Below are positions 1 to 6,444 of a DNA stretch of 9,658 nt, piece after piece. Location: contig JBFHRO010000122.1 of assembly GCA_041591635.1 (NCBI GenBank), forward strand, positions 1 through 9,658, written 5' to 3'. Numbering within the stretch: the stretch's first letter is position 1; the number at the start of each line of letters is the position of its first letter. The notes beneath the pieces are model-generated. The model worked only from the letters and a program-made list of their open reading frames with translations. It was not told the origin of the DNA and did no database searches. Source of the DNA: JACKOD01 sp041591635. GTDB lineage: Bacteria > Pseudomonadota > Gammaproteobacteria > Pseudomonadales > Oleiphilaceae. The position numbers were made by a program, and so were the translations under genes.

Positions 1-278
1 CCCAATACTTTTTCGTAAAGAAATCCCAGTGCTTCTCTGACCTGATTCAGTTTTGCCCGCGACAACTTCAGTCGCAGTGCCAGATAGCCCAGATAACGCT
101 GTACGCTTTTTTCGTCCAGATCAGCGGGATTGCGCATGTCGTAGTAATACAGGTACTGGGTGATCCAGTGCTGATAGATCTGCCGCGTACGGTTGGAGAG
201 AGAGGTTTGTCTGAGGGCTTTTTCGGTCGATCCCAAAAGACCGGATTGGCTCTGATCGAGCGTTCCTGCGTATTCCAT
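1..278 (-). CDS. Tyrosine recombinase, N-terminal part (XerC/integron-integrase type), cut by window edge
   Basis: Reading frame runs from an ATG at 276-278 to the window edge with no stop, giving about 92 residues. The start is set by an AAGGA Shine-Dalgarno site seven bases upstream. After some 28 poorly conserved residues comes a helical SAM-like core-binding domain: the stretch SNRTRQIYQHWI, a Y-rich helix, then SVQRYLGYLA and finally ALGFLYEKVLG. The spacing and residues resemble the N-terminal domain of integron integrases and XerC/D-like recombinases (compare RTEQAYVHWV and ALLFFYGKVL in IntI). The catalytic R-H-R-Y domain would lie to the left of the window, so activity cannot be judged. 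No attC-like cassette sites are visible to its right, so calling it a true integron integrase would be premature; a stand-alone phage-integrase-family protein is as likely. Confidence 0.75.
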   Translation of the reverse strand, partial: MEYAGTLDQSQSGLLGSTEKALRQTSLSNRTRQIYQHWITQYLYYYDMRNPADLDEKSVQRYLGYLALRLKLSRAKLNQVREALGFLYEKVL

Positions 279-298
279 GAGAGAGTCCTTGTGTTGTT

Positions 299-304
299 AT
301 TATA
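299..304 (-). promoter_or_regulatory. Candidate -10 box for the recombinase gene
   Basis: The minus strand reads TATAAT, a perfect -10 hexamer, about 21 bases upstream of the recombinase ATG. Transcription would start near 291 and give a very short leader that just includes the AAGGA ribosome site. The -35 position (ATGTAA at 17-base spacing) matches the consensus only at three of six bases, so this is a tentative promoter. Confidence 0.35.
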
Positions 305-385
305 ATTTTCGGCGCATTCTATTACATGGCTGTGGCAGAATCAAAACTTGCGGATTACAAGACTGTTAGAGGCTGTGCGAGGGTG

Positions 386-420
386 AATGACTCGTCGGGC
401 GGTCATGCCAACGAGTCATT
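386..420. repeat. Perfect 10-bp inverted repeat (hairpin) behind the acyl-CoA-binding protein gene
   Basis: AATGACTCGT at 386-395 is perfectly complementary to ACGAGTCATT at 411-420, with a 15-base centre that can add a short GGC/GCC pairing. It lies 15 bases after the stop codon of the minus-strand acyl-CoA-binding protein gene, where a transcription terminator would be expected. Neither strand has a run of T after the stem, so it is not a canonical Rho-independent terminator. It may act as an mRNA 3'-end stabilising hairpin or as a protein-binding palindrome. Confidence 0.55.
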
Positions 421-435
421 AGTAATGTGTGGCGA

Positions 436-708
436 TCAGGCGTGCTTGGATTTGAGGCTTTCGATTTTGTCGATATAACGCTGCATCGCGTCATCGGCTG
501 AAATGCCCTTCACCTGCTCCCAGGCGTTGTATTTCGCCTGACCAACGAAATCGAACATGCCCGGCTTTTTGCCATTCACATCGCCCTCGGTGGCTTGCTT
601 GTAGAGTCCGTACATTTCGAGCTTCAATTCGTTGGAAGGCTTGAAATCGCCCTCGGCGTTCTGAACATAGTTTACGGCGGCTTCGAATTTCTGCTTTAGA
701 TCGCTCAT
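436..708 (-). CDS. Acyl-CoA-binding protein (ACBP family)
   Basis: A 90-residue protein covering the whole ACBP fold, a small four-helix cytosolic protein that holds long-chain acyl-CoA esters and buffers or delivers them to lipid enzymes. Recognisable motifs are YGLYKQATEGD at about residues 33-43, KPGMFDF at 48-54, and AKYNAW at 58-63, followed by the helix-4 DAMQRYIDKIESLK. Residues corresponding to the classic ligand contacts are present (Tyr33, Lys37, Lys59, Tyr78 in this numbering). The ATG at 706-708 has an AGGGAG ribosome site six bases upstream. Length equals that of eukaryotic ACBPs, with no extra domain. It stands alone between the recombinase and the divergent ABC operon; the family is common in eukaryotes and patchy in bacteria. 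Confidence 0.93.
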   Translation of the reverse strand: MSDLKQKFEAAVNYVQNAEGDFKPSNELKLEMYGLYKQATEGDVNGKKPGMFDFVGQAKYNAWEQVKGISADDAMQRYIDKIESLKSKHA

Positions 709-1038
709 GATGGCTCCCTGTGTGAATAACGCGTTGAAGTGGTTTGCATGATATGGCTAATCCGCCGCAAAGTATAACGCGCATCGGACGGGGCTAACAG
801 TGCCTTTGCCGTGTCGGGAGTGTTCGCTTTACTTGTCATGCAGCATCATGAGTCGAAATTCAGCGCGGGCAAAAATGAAGCCAAAGTTTGATCCTGATTG
901 CCTTCAGATATTGAAATACGGCGAAAATACCCGGTTGCCGCACATCTCGGGTGTGTAAGATGCCAGATGAGTAGCACTTCGAGTGAATGCACTATTCTTC
1001 TGATCATGGAATAGTCACGGCGAGACAAGCGAGGTCTG
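709..1038. other. Divergent intergenic region between ACBP and the ABC operon
   Basis: No convincing gene in these 330 bases; a 60-codon minus-strand frame at 846-1028 has no family resemblance and overlaps the expected promoter area. For ACBP, the minus strand has TATACT (771-776 on the plus strand as AGTATA) about 63 bases before the ATG, a possible -10 with a poor -35. For the operon, a weak pair TTGCCG (935-940) and TAAGAT (956-961) has only 15-base spacing. A small inverted repeat at 975-985 (CACT-TCG-AGTG) and the larger one at 991-1015 sit just before the first operon gene. Confidence 0.5.
991..1015. promoter_or_regulatory. Candidate operator or leader hairpin ahead of the ABC operon
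   Basis: ACTATTC at 991-997 and GAATAGT at 1009-1015 form a perfect 7-bp inverted repeat with an 11-base spacer, ending 23 bases before the first permease start. Position and symmetry suit a dimeric repressor site, or a weak leader hairpin in the mRNA. It is not a clear match to any named operator that I can recall. Which regulator uses it, if any, is unknown. Confidence 0.35.
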
Positions 1039-2178
1039 ATGTTTAAGTTTATTTATCGCCAGCTCAGTTACGAGCGTCCTCGCACGGCACTCACCTGTGT
1101 CGCCATTGCCGGTGCGTTGGCTGTTATTCTCTTGCTCGAAGGTTTTCAGTCAGGCTTGTTGTTACAGCTCAAAAGCGTAGCGCTCAACAGGGGGGCCGAT
1201 TTAATTGTAGCGCAACGAGGAGTGAGTAATTTCATCGCCAGCCGCTCCCGCTTGCCACAATTGAGTCGTGAGAAGATCGAGGCAATTAACGGTGTCGTTG
1301 TAGCTCATCCAATCACCATGGTGCCCGTTATCTACGAAAAACAAGGGTACCGCAAGAGTCCGGTTTTTTTTGTGGTTTATGACACTCGGGGTGGCGGTGG
1401 CCCATCTCGAATCAAAACAGGCAAAACAGCCTCAAAACCACGGGAAATAGTGATTGATGAATCGCTTGCCGTGCTTTATGACCTGAATGTAGGTGATGCC
1501 TTTATTGTTGCCGATTTTGAATTTCGTATTTCCGCAATAGCGGAGCGAGCCTCGGCCTTGTTTACCGCATTTGCTTTCATTGATTACGACGACATGATCG
1601 ATTTTTTCTTCGACTCTGATTTGGTAGGCGATATCAATAATCTGCCATTGTTGAGTTACCTCCTTGTAGTGCTGGAGCCAGGTGCCGACAAGGGTGCCAT
1701 TGCCAAAACAATAGAAGAAGTCGAAAGTGCCGCAGATGCTTTTGAACCCGAGCAGTTGGCGCAAAACGACGTCGCATTGGGTCATACCCTTTTTGGTCCG
1801 GTCATGAATGTATTGATCGCAGCCGGTTATATTGTCAGCTTGTTGGTTATAGGGATGATTATGTTTGCCTCAGTGCACGCCCGGCTGCGTAGCCTTGGCG
1901 TCTTAAAGGCACTTGGCTTCTCGAATCGTGCCTTGATTAAGGGACTGCTGGCAGAATCGACAATCATGATCCTTCTGTCCTTTCCGTTGGCTATTTGTTT
2001 TGCTTTGCTTGTTGCGCGAATTATTGAGGCAAGTGTTCCGCTTTATTTGGTATCTATTACAGAGCTTGTACCGATGTTGCGCACTTTTTTGGCCGCATTA
2101 GTGTTGGGTGTGCTGGGTGCCTATTTGCCATATCGCCTTATCGCCAGGCTTGACCCGGCGGTGGTGTTCAGGAGCTGA
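1039..2178 (+). CDS. ABC exporter permease 1, FtsX/MacB/DevC type
   Basis: A 379-residue inner-membrane permease with the 1+3 transmembrane layout of the FtsX/MacB superfamily. TM1 is at about 17-36, a large periplasmic domain at 40-250, TM2 at about 252-277, then a cytoplasmic coupling segment (ARLRSLGVLKALGFSNRAL, 281-299), TM3 at about 306-330 and TM4 at 347-366. It ends in DPAVVFRS, the usual short C-terminal tail of this family. Residues 53-64 (ADLIVAQRGVSN) recur at exactly the same positions in the next gene, showing that the two are paralogues and likely pair as a heterodimer. The start has GAGG five bases upstream. It opens a three-gene operon with its ATPase. The family exports lipoproteins, peptides, glycolipids or drugs, or performs mechanotransmission; the substrate here is unknown. 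No periplasmic adaptor (HlyD/MacA type) gene is adjacent. Confidence 0.88.
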   Translation: MFKFIYRQLSYERPRTALTCVAIAGALAVILLLEGFQSGLLLQLKSVALNRGADLIVAQRGVSNFIASRSRLPQLSREKIEAINGVVVAHPITMVPVIYEKQGYRKSPVFFVVYDTRGGGGPSRIKTGKTASKPREIVIDESLAVLYDLNVGDAFIVADFEFRISAIAERASALFTAFAFIDYDDMIDFFFDSDLVGDINNLPLLSYLLVVLEPGADKGAIAKTIEEVESAADAFEPEQLAQNDVALGHTLFGPVMNVLIAAGYIVSLLVIGMIMFASVHARLRSLGVLKALGFSNRALIKGLLAESTIMILLSFPLAICFALLVARIIEASVPLYLVSITELVPMLRTFLAALVLGVLGAYLPYRLIARLDPAVVFRS

Positions 2179-2179
2179 G

Positions 2180-3289
2180 ATGTTTTATTGGAGCCTAAAG
2201 ACCCTGTTCTCAGAGCCGATGCGCTTGATTGCCAGCGCCCTTGCTGTGGCCATGTCATTTGTTCTTGTGATTTTTTTCAGTGCCGTCTTTGAGGGCGAGT
2301 CCGATCAGATGGTCGCCTATTTGGAAAAAATGGACGCTGACATTTGGGTCATGCAAAAGGGGGTTTCCAACATGCACATGGCCAGCTCCATGGTGTGGGA
2401 CTGGAAAGTTGATAAGATCGCCCGGATTCCCGGAGTCCAAAAGGTAAAGGCCATTCTTTATCTTAATGGTCCGGTTAAGATCGGCGGTAAGGACTGGTTT
2501 TCCTATATTCTGGGCATTAAGCCGGAACACCAGGGCGCAGGCCCGTGGGCGATGGCGCAGGGCAATGCACTACCCGGCATTGGTGAAGCCGTTATCCCGG
2601 AAGTCATCTCTCAGCTCGTGGGTGTGAAGATTGGCGACGAAATTACCATGATTGATCGATCCCTGCGTATTGTCGGCCTCACGAAAGGGACCTTTTCCAT
2701 GGCAAGTTCGGTTGTTTTTGTTTCCCATCATGATCTGGGTGATTTGCTGGAAGGAAAAGATCAGTACAGTTATATCATGGTCAATGTCGAGCCCGGTGTT
2801 TCAATTGCGGATCTGATTGAAAAAATTAAATACGAAGTGGACAAGGTCAATGTGTTAACCAATGACGAATTTATCAGCAGTGATTGGCAGCTTGCAGTGC
2901 AAATGGGTGCCGAGATTGTACGCATTATGACCATACTGAGTACCATTCTGGCGGCGCTTATTGTTGCATTTACCACGTATTCACTCATCGCAAGAAAACG
3001 ACGTGAACTGGCTATCGCCAAAGCGCTCGGATTTCGCAACCGTCAGATTTACGGGGCAGCTCTGGGGCAAAGCATCATTATTACCGGTTTTGGTTTGCTC
3101 CTGGCGCTATTTATCTCCTTCACAGTGTTGGCTTGGCTACCGCGCATTATTCCGCAGATTAATCTTGCGATACGCTTGCATCAATTTATACCGCTGGCCG
3201 TTGCGGCTTTGCCGGTCGTTATTCTGGCGACACTTGGCGCTGTACGCACTGTTGCCAAGGTTGATCCGATGACTGTGTTTCGTAATTGA
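2180..3289 (+). CDS. ABC exporter permease 2, FtsX/MacB/DevC type
   Basis: A 369-residue permease with the same layout as its upstream neighbour: TM1 about 17-36, periplasmic domain to about 245, TM2 246-270, cytoplasmic coupling segment ARKRRELAIAKALGFRNR (271-288), TM3 about 297-320, TM4 335-356 and the tail VDPMTVFRN. The motif ADIWVMQKGVSN at 53-64 mirrors the one in permease 1. The frame is open 24 codons further upstream, but the ATG at 2180 is preferred. It has AGGAG five bases upstream, begins one base after the first gene's stop, and gives an N-terminus that aligns with permease 1. The near-overlap implies translational coupling. It probably forms the second half of the membrane channel; the substrate is unknown. 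Confidence 0.88.
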   Translation: MFYWSLKTLFSEPMRLIASALAVAMSFVLVIFFSAVFEGESDQMVAYLEKMDADIWVMQKGVSNMHMASSMVWDWKVDKIARIPGVQKVKAILYLNGPVKIGGKDWFSYILGIKPEHQGAGPWAMAQGNALPGIGEAVIPEVISQLVGVKIGDEITMIDRSLRIVGLTKGTFSMASSVVFVSHHDLGDLLEGKDQYSYIMVNVEPGVSIADLIEKIKYEVDKVNVLTNDEFISSDWQLAVQMGAEIVRIMTILSTILAALIVAFTTYSLIARKRRELAIAKALGFRNRQIYGAALGQSIIITGFGLLLALFISFTVLAWLPRIIPQINLAIRLHQFIPLAVAALPVVILATLGAVRTVAKVDPMTVFRN

Positions 3290-3298
3290 GGTACTGAT

Positions 3299-4153
3299 GT
3301 GACCGAAAATATTATCAAGGCTCGTCATCTCTGCAAAACCTTTGGCACGGGTGTATCGAAAGTGCAAGCTGTCAATGATGTCAGTCTTGAAATCAGCAGA
3401 GGCGAGATGGTGCTGATCATGGGGCCATCAGGCTCTGGAAAAACCACACTAATGTCTATGCTCGGTGCCTTGTCTGCGCCCACTTCAGGTGAAATTGCGA
3501 TTGATGGCATTGATATTGGGACTATGACTGATTCGGAACTTGCCGCACTTCGTGCGCAAAAAATAGGTTTTGTGTTTCAAACCTTTAATTTGTTGGAAGC
3601 GCTCACCGTTGAAGAAAACATTCTTATGCCAGCGCGTTTGACCGCGCAGGGTCTTCGGGGCGCCAAACCGCATCTTGAACAGCTTCTGCAAAGGCTCGAT
3701 TTAACAGCGCGACGCAAGGCGCTGCCTAACACCTTGTCGGGAGGAGAGAAACAGAGAGCCGCTATCGCACGTGCCCTCATCAACAAACCGCCGATCATTC
3801 TGGCCGACGAGCCGACCGGTAATCTGGATTCTCACAAAGGACAGGAGGTCATGATGATTTTGCATGATATTGCCCGCGATGATCATTGCGCCGTGCTGAT
3901 GGTGACACATGATCCCAGGGTGGAAGAGATCGCTGATCGTGTCATGTGGCTAGAGGATGGCGCTCTTCGTGATCGTAAATCGGAACAGCACGCCTGGGTG
4001 CGGGATTCTGTTTGCGGAATGCGGGTCGACGGATGGACGTCCACCATTTCTGCACAGTACCGAGGCAGAAGGTTTGTATTCTGCTCTCACCGCTGTTTAG
4101 AGCGCTTTCAACAAGAACCGGAACGCTATCTCAGTGTCGATTCGGATGGTTAG
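3299..4153 (+). CDS. ABC exporter ATPase (LolD/MacB type) with C-terminal YHS domain
   Basis: A 284-residue protein with two parts. Residues 1-228 are a full ABC ATPase of the LolD/MacB/DevA class: Walker A GPSGSGKT (42-49), Q-loop Gln94, signature LSGGE (146-150), Walker B IILADE (166-171), D-loop about NLD (175-177) and H-loop His204. All catalytic residues are intact. Residues about 236-278 form a YHS domain: DSVCGM at its start (Cys239), then YRGRRFVFCS (254-263; Cys262), Cys266, Phe270, Pro274 and Tyr277. YHS/TRASH-like domains are associated with copper and other heavy-metal proteins, usually binding metal through the cysteines. Translation begins at GTG 3299, with GAGG in the end of the previous gene about seven bases upstream; the ATG at 3297 is followed at once by a stop. 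It energises the two upstream permeases. The fused metal-site domain suggests metal-dependent control or a metal-related substrate, which is inference. Confidence 0.92.
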   Translation: MTENIIKARHLCKTFGTGVSKVQAVNDVSLEISRGEMVLIMGPSGSGKTTLMSMLGALSAPTSGEIAIDGIDIGTMTDSELAALRAQKIGFVFQTFNLLEALTVEENILMPARLTAQGLRGAKPHLEQLLQRLDLTARRKALPNTLSGGEKQRAAIARALINKPPIILADEPTGNLDSHKGQEVMMILHDIARDDHCAVLMVTHDPRVEEIADRVMWLEDGALRDRKSEQHAWVRDSVCGMRVDGWTSTISAQYRGRRFVFCSHRCLERFQQEPERYLSVDSDG

Positions 4154-4323
4154 CCTGTTGGTGTAAGTGGAAAGCACAGAGAGGATGATGCACGTAAGGG
4201 CAGGCAGTTCGATTTAACGGTGACTGTTTCTATTCGCTACGCCCAAACAGTGCGTGGCTTCGCTGCCATTGCACAAAAGGGTTTACTCCGTTCCTGCGCG
4301 CAGGTGGTGAGCAGGTACCAGGC
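4154..4323. other. Intergenic stretch after the ABC operon
   Basis: No gene is visible here. An imperfect hairpin lies at 4250-4274 (GTGC and TGGC pairing with GCCA and GCAC, loop TTCGCT), without a following T run. It may be a remnant of mobile DNA or an mRNA 3'-end structure; I cannot identify it. Confidence 0.3.
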
Positions 4324-4351
4324 AAAAAGCCCTGCGCAGGCAGGGCTTTTT
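4324..4351. terminator. Bidirectional Rho-independent terminator
   Basis: AAAAAGCCCTG (4324-4334) and CAGGGCTTTTT (4341-4351) form a perfect 11-bp stem with a 6-base loop. It is bordered by A5 on one side and T5 on the other, so it works in both directions. It lies 22 bases beyond the stop of the minus-strand PEP-CTERM gene and about 170 bases beyond the end of the plus-strand ABC operon, and could end both transcripts. Confidence 0.9.
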
Positions 4352-4373
4352 GACGCTAGCGTTCCGGTGGAGC

Positions 4374-5150
4374 TCAGGCGCTAACGCTCTTGCGTCGTGT
4401 CAAGCCCAAACCAACCAGACCCAATCCCAGCAGGGCCAGTGCGCCCGGAGCGGCAACGGGGGTTGGTACGGTGCTGGCACTCAGCAGGTTTTCGAACATG
4501 ATGGCGTTATCGTTGTTGCCGGTGTTGGCCACCCGGTCCCACACGTTTTGGTCGGTGATCAGAAACACCGAACCGGCGCCCACGTTATCGAATGCCATCA
4601 TGACAGAGGACAGATCGCTGCCAAGCATCAGTGCCTGGGCGTCGCCGCTGAGGCTAACCAGGGGAGCGAATGCGGCGTATTCATAGCGGTTCACCCCGGC
4701 AGTCAGGCTATGGTTCAGAATCTGGCCGTTGACGCGGGTTGCCATGTGAAAGCCGCCGTCAACAATCGAGTTCTGAATCTGCATTTCGGCGCCAAGGAAG
4801 GTCAGAGCGGTATTGATGCGGTCGTTTTCAGCGGGGGTATAAGAGCCATGCTCACCCATGAAAGCAATCCGGCCGCCCGTGCTAAGGTAGCTTGCCATGC
4901 TGTTGAGTTCGGCACCGGTGTAGGCATCGGCAGGCTGAGTGGCCCACAAAAGATCAACACCTGTCAGGTCATTGGCGTCGAGTGTGCCGCCAATCCGTAC
5001 CGACGAATGGCCGCTCAGTCCGTTGTAGAAATTATTGATAATGTTCAGGTCGAAGTCTCTTGTTTCGCCCCACACGTTGACCAGGCCGGCCGATGCATTG
5101 GTTGAAATAATCAGTGCAGCACTGCAAATCACTGTTTTAAATGTATTCAC
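4374..5150 (-). CDS. PEP-CTERM sorting-domain protein with a possible glutamine-amidotransferase-like fold
   Basis: A secreted protein of 258 residues if translation starts at GTG 5148-5150. This start has AGAGGA six bases upstream and gives a clean signal peptide (MNTFKTVICSAALIISTNASA, cleavage after about residue 22 before GLVNVWG). An ATG at 5208-5210 would add 20 hydrophilic residues before the signal and leave almost no leader after the candidate promoter. The C-terminus is a PEP-CTERM-type tail: a proline-rich VPTPVAAPGA, a hydrophobic LLGLGLVGLGL helix and a basic RRK end, where exosortase (EpsH/XrtA) would cut. The middle, with DLLWATQP, STGGRIAFMGEHG and GSVFLITDQNVWD, looks like alternating beta strands and helices as in ThuA/class-I amidotransferase-like folds, but no catalytic Cys is evident. 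The protein is probably attached to or released into exopolysaccharide. No exosortase gene is in the window. Confidence 0.82.
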   Translation of the reverse strand: MNTFKTVICSAALIISTNASAGLVNVWGETRDFDLNIINNFYNGLSGHSSVRIGGTLDANDLTGVDLLWATQPADAYTGAELNSMASYLSTGGRIAFMGEHGSYTPAENDRINTALTFLGAEMQIQNSIVDGGFHMATRVNGQILNHSLTAGVNRYEYAAFAPLVSLSGDAQALMLGSDLSSVMMAFDNVGAGSVFLITDQNVWDRVANTGNNDNAIMFENLLSASTVPTPVAAPGALALLGLGLVGLGLTRRKSVSA

Positions 5151-5492
5151 CGCTTGTCCTCTTTCATTGAATCTGCCCATTTCTTGTGGCAGAAATGTTT
5201 TCATAGTCATGAATACGGGCTTTATGCATTAATCGAGCCACAACAAATAAAGTCACTAAAAAATAACAATATAACCATTTTATTTTGTAAGTCGTTGCTT
5301 GATTTTGTGTTGGTGTGTAAAAAAAGCCGACACTGGCGCCGGGAAGACAATGCGGTGGATAAGTGGTTCTGATCGGGAATCGAATCGGTTAAGCTAGCGG
5401 GCGCCGCGAAGGGCGCTTGCCTCAGGCGGATGCGCCGCGGACAAGTACCCTGAATTCGCCCGTTACCACTGCTCGAACAACCGGAATTTCTT
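5151..5492. other. Divergent intergenic region between PEP-CTERM gene and DUF4442 gene
   Basis: Gene-free stretch of 342 bases. It holds the PEP-CTERM leader and sigma-54 candidate on the left, a very AT-rich block at about 5240-5320, and a GC-rich hairpin at 5397-5420 (nine pairs including two G-U, loop GCGAAG) about 73 bases before the DUF4442 start. The hairpin has no T run and may be part of that gene's leader. I found no clear sigma-70 promoter for the DUF4442 gene. Confidence 0.45.
5225..5240 (-). promoter_or_regulatory. Candidate sigma-54 promoter for the PEP-CTERM gene
   Basis: The minus strand reads TGGCTCGATTAATGCA, with GG and GC separated by exactly 10 bases. It matches the -24/-12 consensus TGGCACGNNNNTTGCA at all but two defined positions. 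Transcription would begin near 5214, leaving a leader of about 65 bases before the preferred GTG start at 5150. RpoN-dependent control by PrsK/PrsR is known for PEP-CTERM genes in several bacteria, which supports the call. Confidence 0.6.
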
Positions 5493-5981
5493 ATGGCAGA
5501 AAACAAACTCTATACCATTGTTAGTAAAATCAACCTGTTGCCTCAGTTTTTACGCTCCCGCGCGCTGAGCACTTTTTTTGGCAATGTGGTCAAGTTCGCT
5601 GGAACCTCTAATATCATCGTTGAGGAGTTGACCGATACCCGGGCAGTCATCTCGATCAAGAACAAAAAGCCGGTTCAAAACCACATAGGTTCGGTACACG
5701 CGGTGGCCAATATACTGATTGCCGAATCGGCCACAGGCTATCTGGTGGGAATGCATGTGCCTGCGCAGTCTGTGCCGGTGATCAAGACCATCAAGGCTGA
5801 CTACCTCAAGCGTGCCCAGGGCGATATGCGTGCGGTGGCCACCCTCACCGACGCGCAGATAAAACAAATCCGCACCGAAGAAAAAGGCGAAACCTCTGTC
5901 AAGGTCGAACTTACCGACGCAGAAGGCAAAGAGCCGGTGGTGATGGAAATGATCTGGGCCTGGACGCCCAAGCGCCGCTGA
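5493..5981 (+). CDS. DUF4442 hotdog-fold protein (thioesterase-like)
   Basis: A 162-residue soluble protein of the DUF4442 family, which belongs to the hotdog-fold superfamily that includes acyl-CoA thioesterases. The central hotdog helix is recognisable as NHIGSVHAVANILIAESATG, about residues 63-82. It is followed by strands with VIKTIKADYLKRAQGD and ending in VVMEMIWAWTPKRR. The short first part (LLPQFLRSRALSTFFG) is typical of the family. An acyl-CoA or related thioester substrate is suggested by the fold, not shown. The ATG at 5493 has only a weak GGA ribosome site about nine bases upstream. It precedes the FmdB-like gene by 82 bases on the same strand; co-transcription is possible. Confidence 0.85.
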   Translation: MAENKLYTIVSKINLLPQFLRSRALSTFFGNVVKFAGTSNIIVEELTDTRAVISIKNKKPVQNHIGSVHAVANILIAESATGYLVGMHVPAQSVPVIKTIKADYLKRAQGDMRAVATLTDAQIKQIRTEEKGETSVKVELTDAEGKEPVVMEMIWAWTPKRR

Positions 5982-6063
5982 TCCCCTGGTGTTCGCGAGG
6001 TGATGCCGTTTGTGGTGTGATGTAAAATCCGGGTGTCACGTAAAACTTGACTTGAGGTGATAT

Positions 6064-6324
6064 ATGCCGACCTACGATTACTACTGTGCAGATAATGGTC
6101 AAACTCTGGAAGTCCGTCACAAGATGAGCGAGAGCCTGACGACCTGGGAGCAATTATGCAGCCTGGCCGGCGTGCCTTTGGGAGACACCTCGCCGCAGGC
6201 GCCGGTAGTGCGCCAGGCGACCGGCGGCAACGTGGTGAAGAGCGGCAGCCTGAGCAATCCAGCACCCCCGCCTTGTGCCACCAAATCGCCCTGCGGTGCC
6301 GGCTTCTGTGGCCATAATCACTAA
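6064..6324 (+). CDS. FmdB-family small protein with degenerate zinc ribbon and Cys/His tail
   Basis: An 86-residue protein that begins MPTYDYYC and continues with GQTLEVRHKMSE, the start pattern of FmdB-type zinc-ribbon proteins. The usual CxxCG knuckle is reduced to a single Cys8 followed by ADNG, and the second knuckle retains only Cys32. A GNVV segment follows (55-58). The C-terminus adds a cluster of Cys71, Cys77, Cys82, His84 and His86 in a Gly/Pro-rich tail, which could bind metal. The ATG has GAGGTGA about five bases upstream. FmdB proteins are small putative regulators of unknown function. Similar degenerate forms probably exist in other gammaproteobacteria, from memory and unverified. 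Confidence 0.8.
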   Translation: MPTYDYYCADNGQTLEVRHKMSESLTTWEQLCSLAGVPLGDTSPQAPVVRQATGGNVVKSGSLSNPAPPPCATKSPCGAGFCGHNH

Positions 6325-6444
6325 CGCCCTCAACCTTTGTGCACCTGGGGGCCTCCCAAAACACCTGATCAATCCCTGTGCTGTTCATGCATACAGTATC
6401 AAGGGGTTGAATCATGTCGCTGGCCAGGATGGCCACATCTGCGC

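Noticed and set aside
1..420. Integron with attC cassettes
   Set aside because: The recombinase resembles IntI at its N-terminus, but no attC-like sites or cassette genes are seen; ACBP is an ordinary stand-alone gene.
949..963. Sigma-54 site before the ABC operon (GG-N10-GC)
   Set aside because: Only the GG/GC spacing fits; the remaining -24 and -12 bases do not match.
846..1028. Small minus-strand frame of 60 codons
   Set aside because: No family resemblance; occupies the promoter area of the ABC operon.
4350..5105. Long plus-strand open frame (251 codons)
   Set aside because: It lies antisense over the PEP-CTERM gene, starts inside the terminator and has no recognisable domain; the minus strand has signal peptide, sorting tail and promoter.
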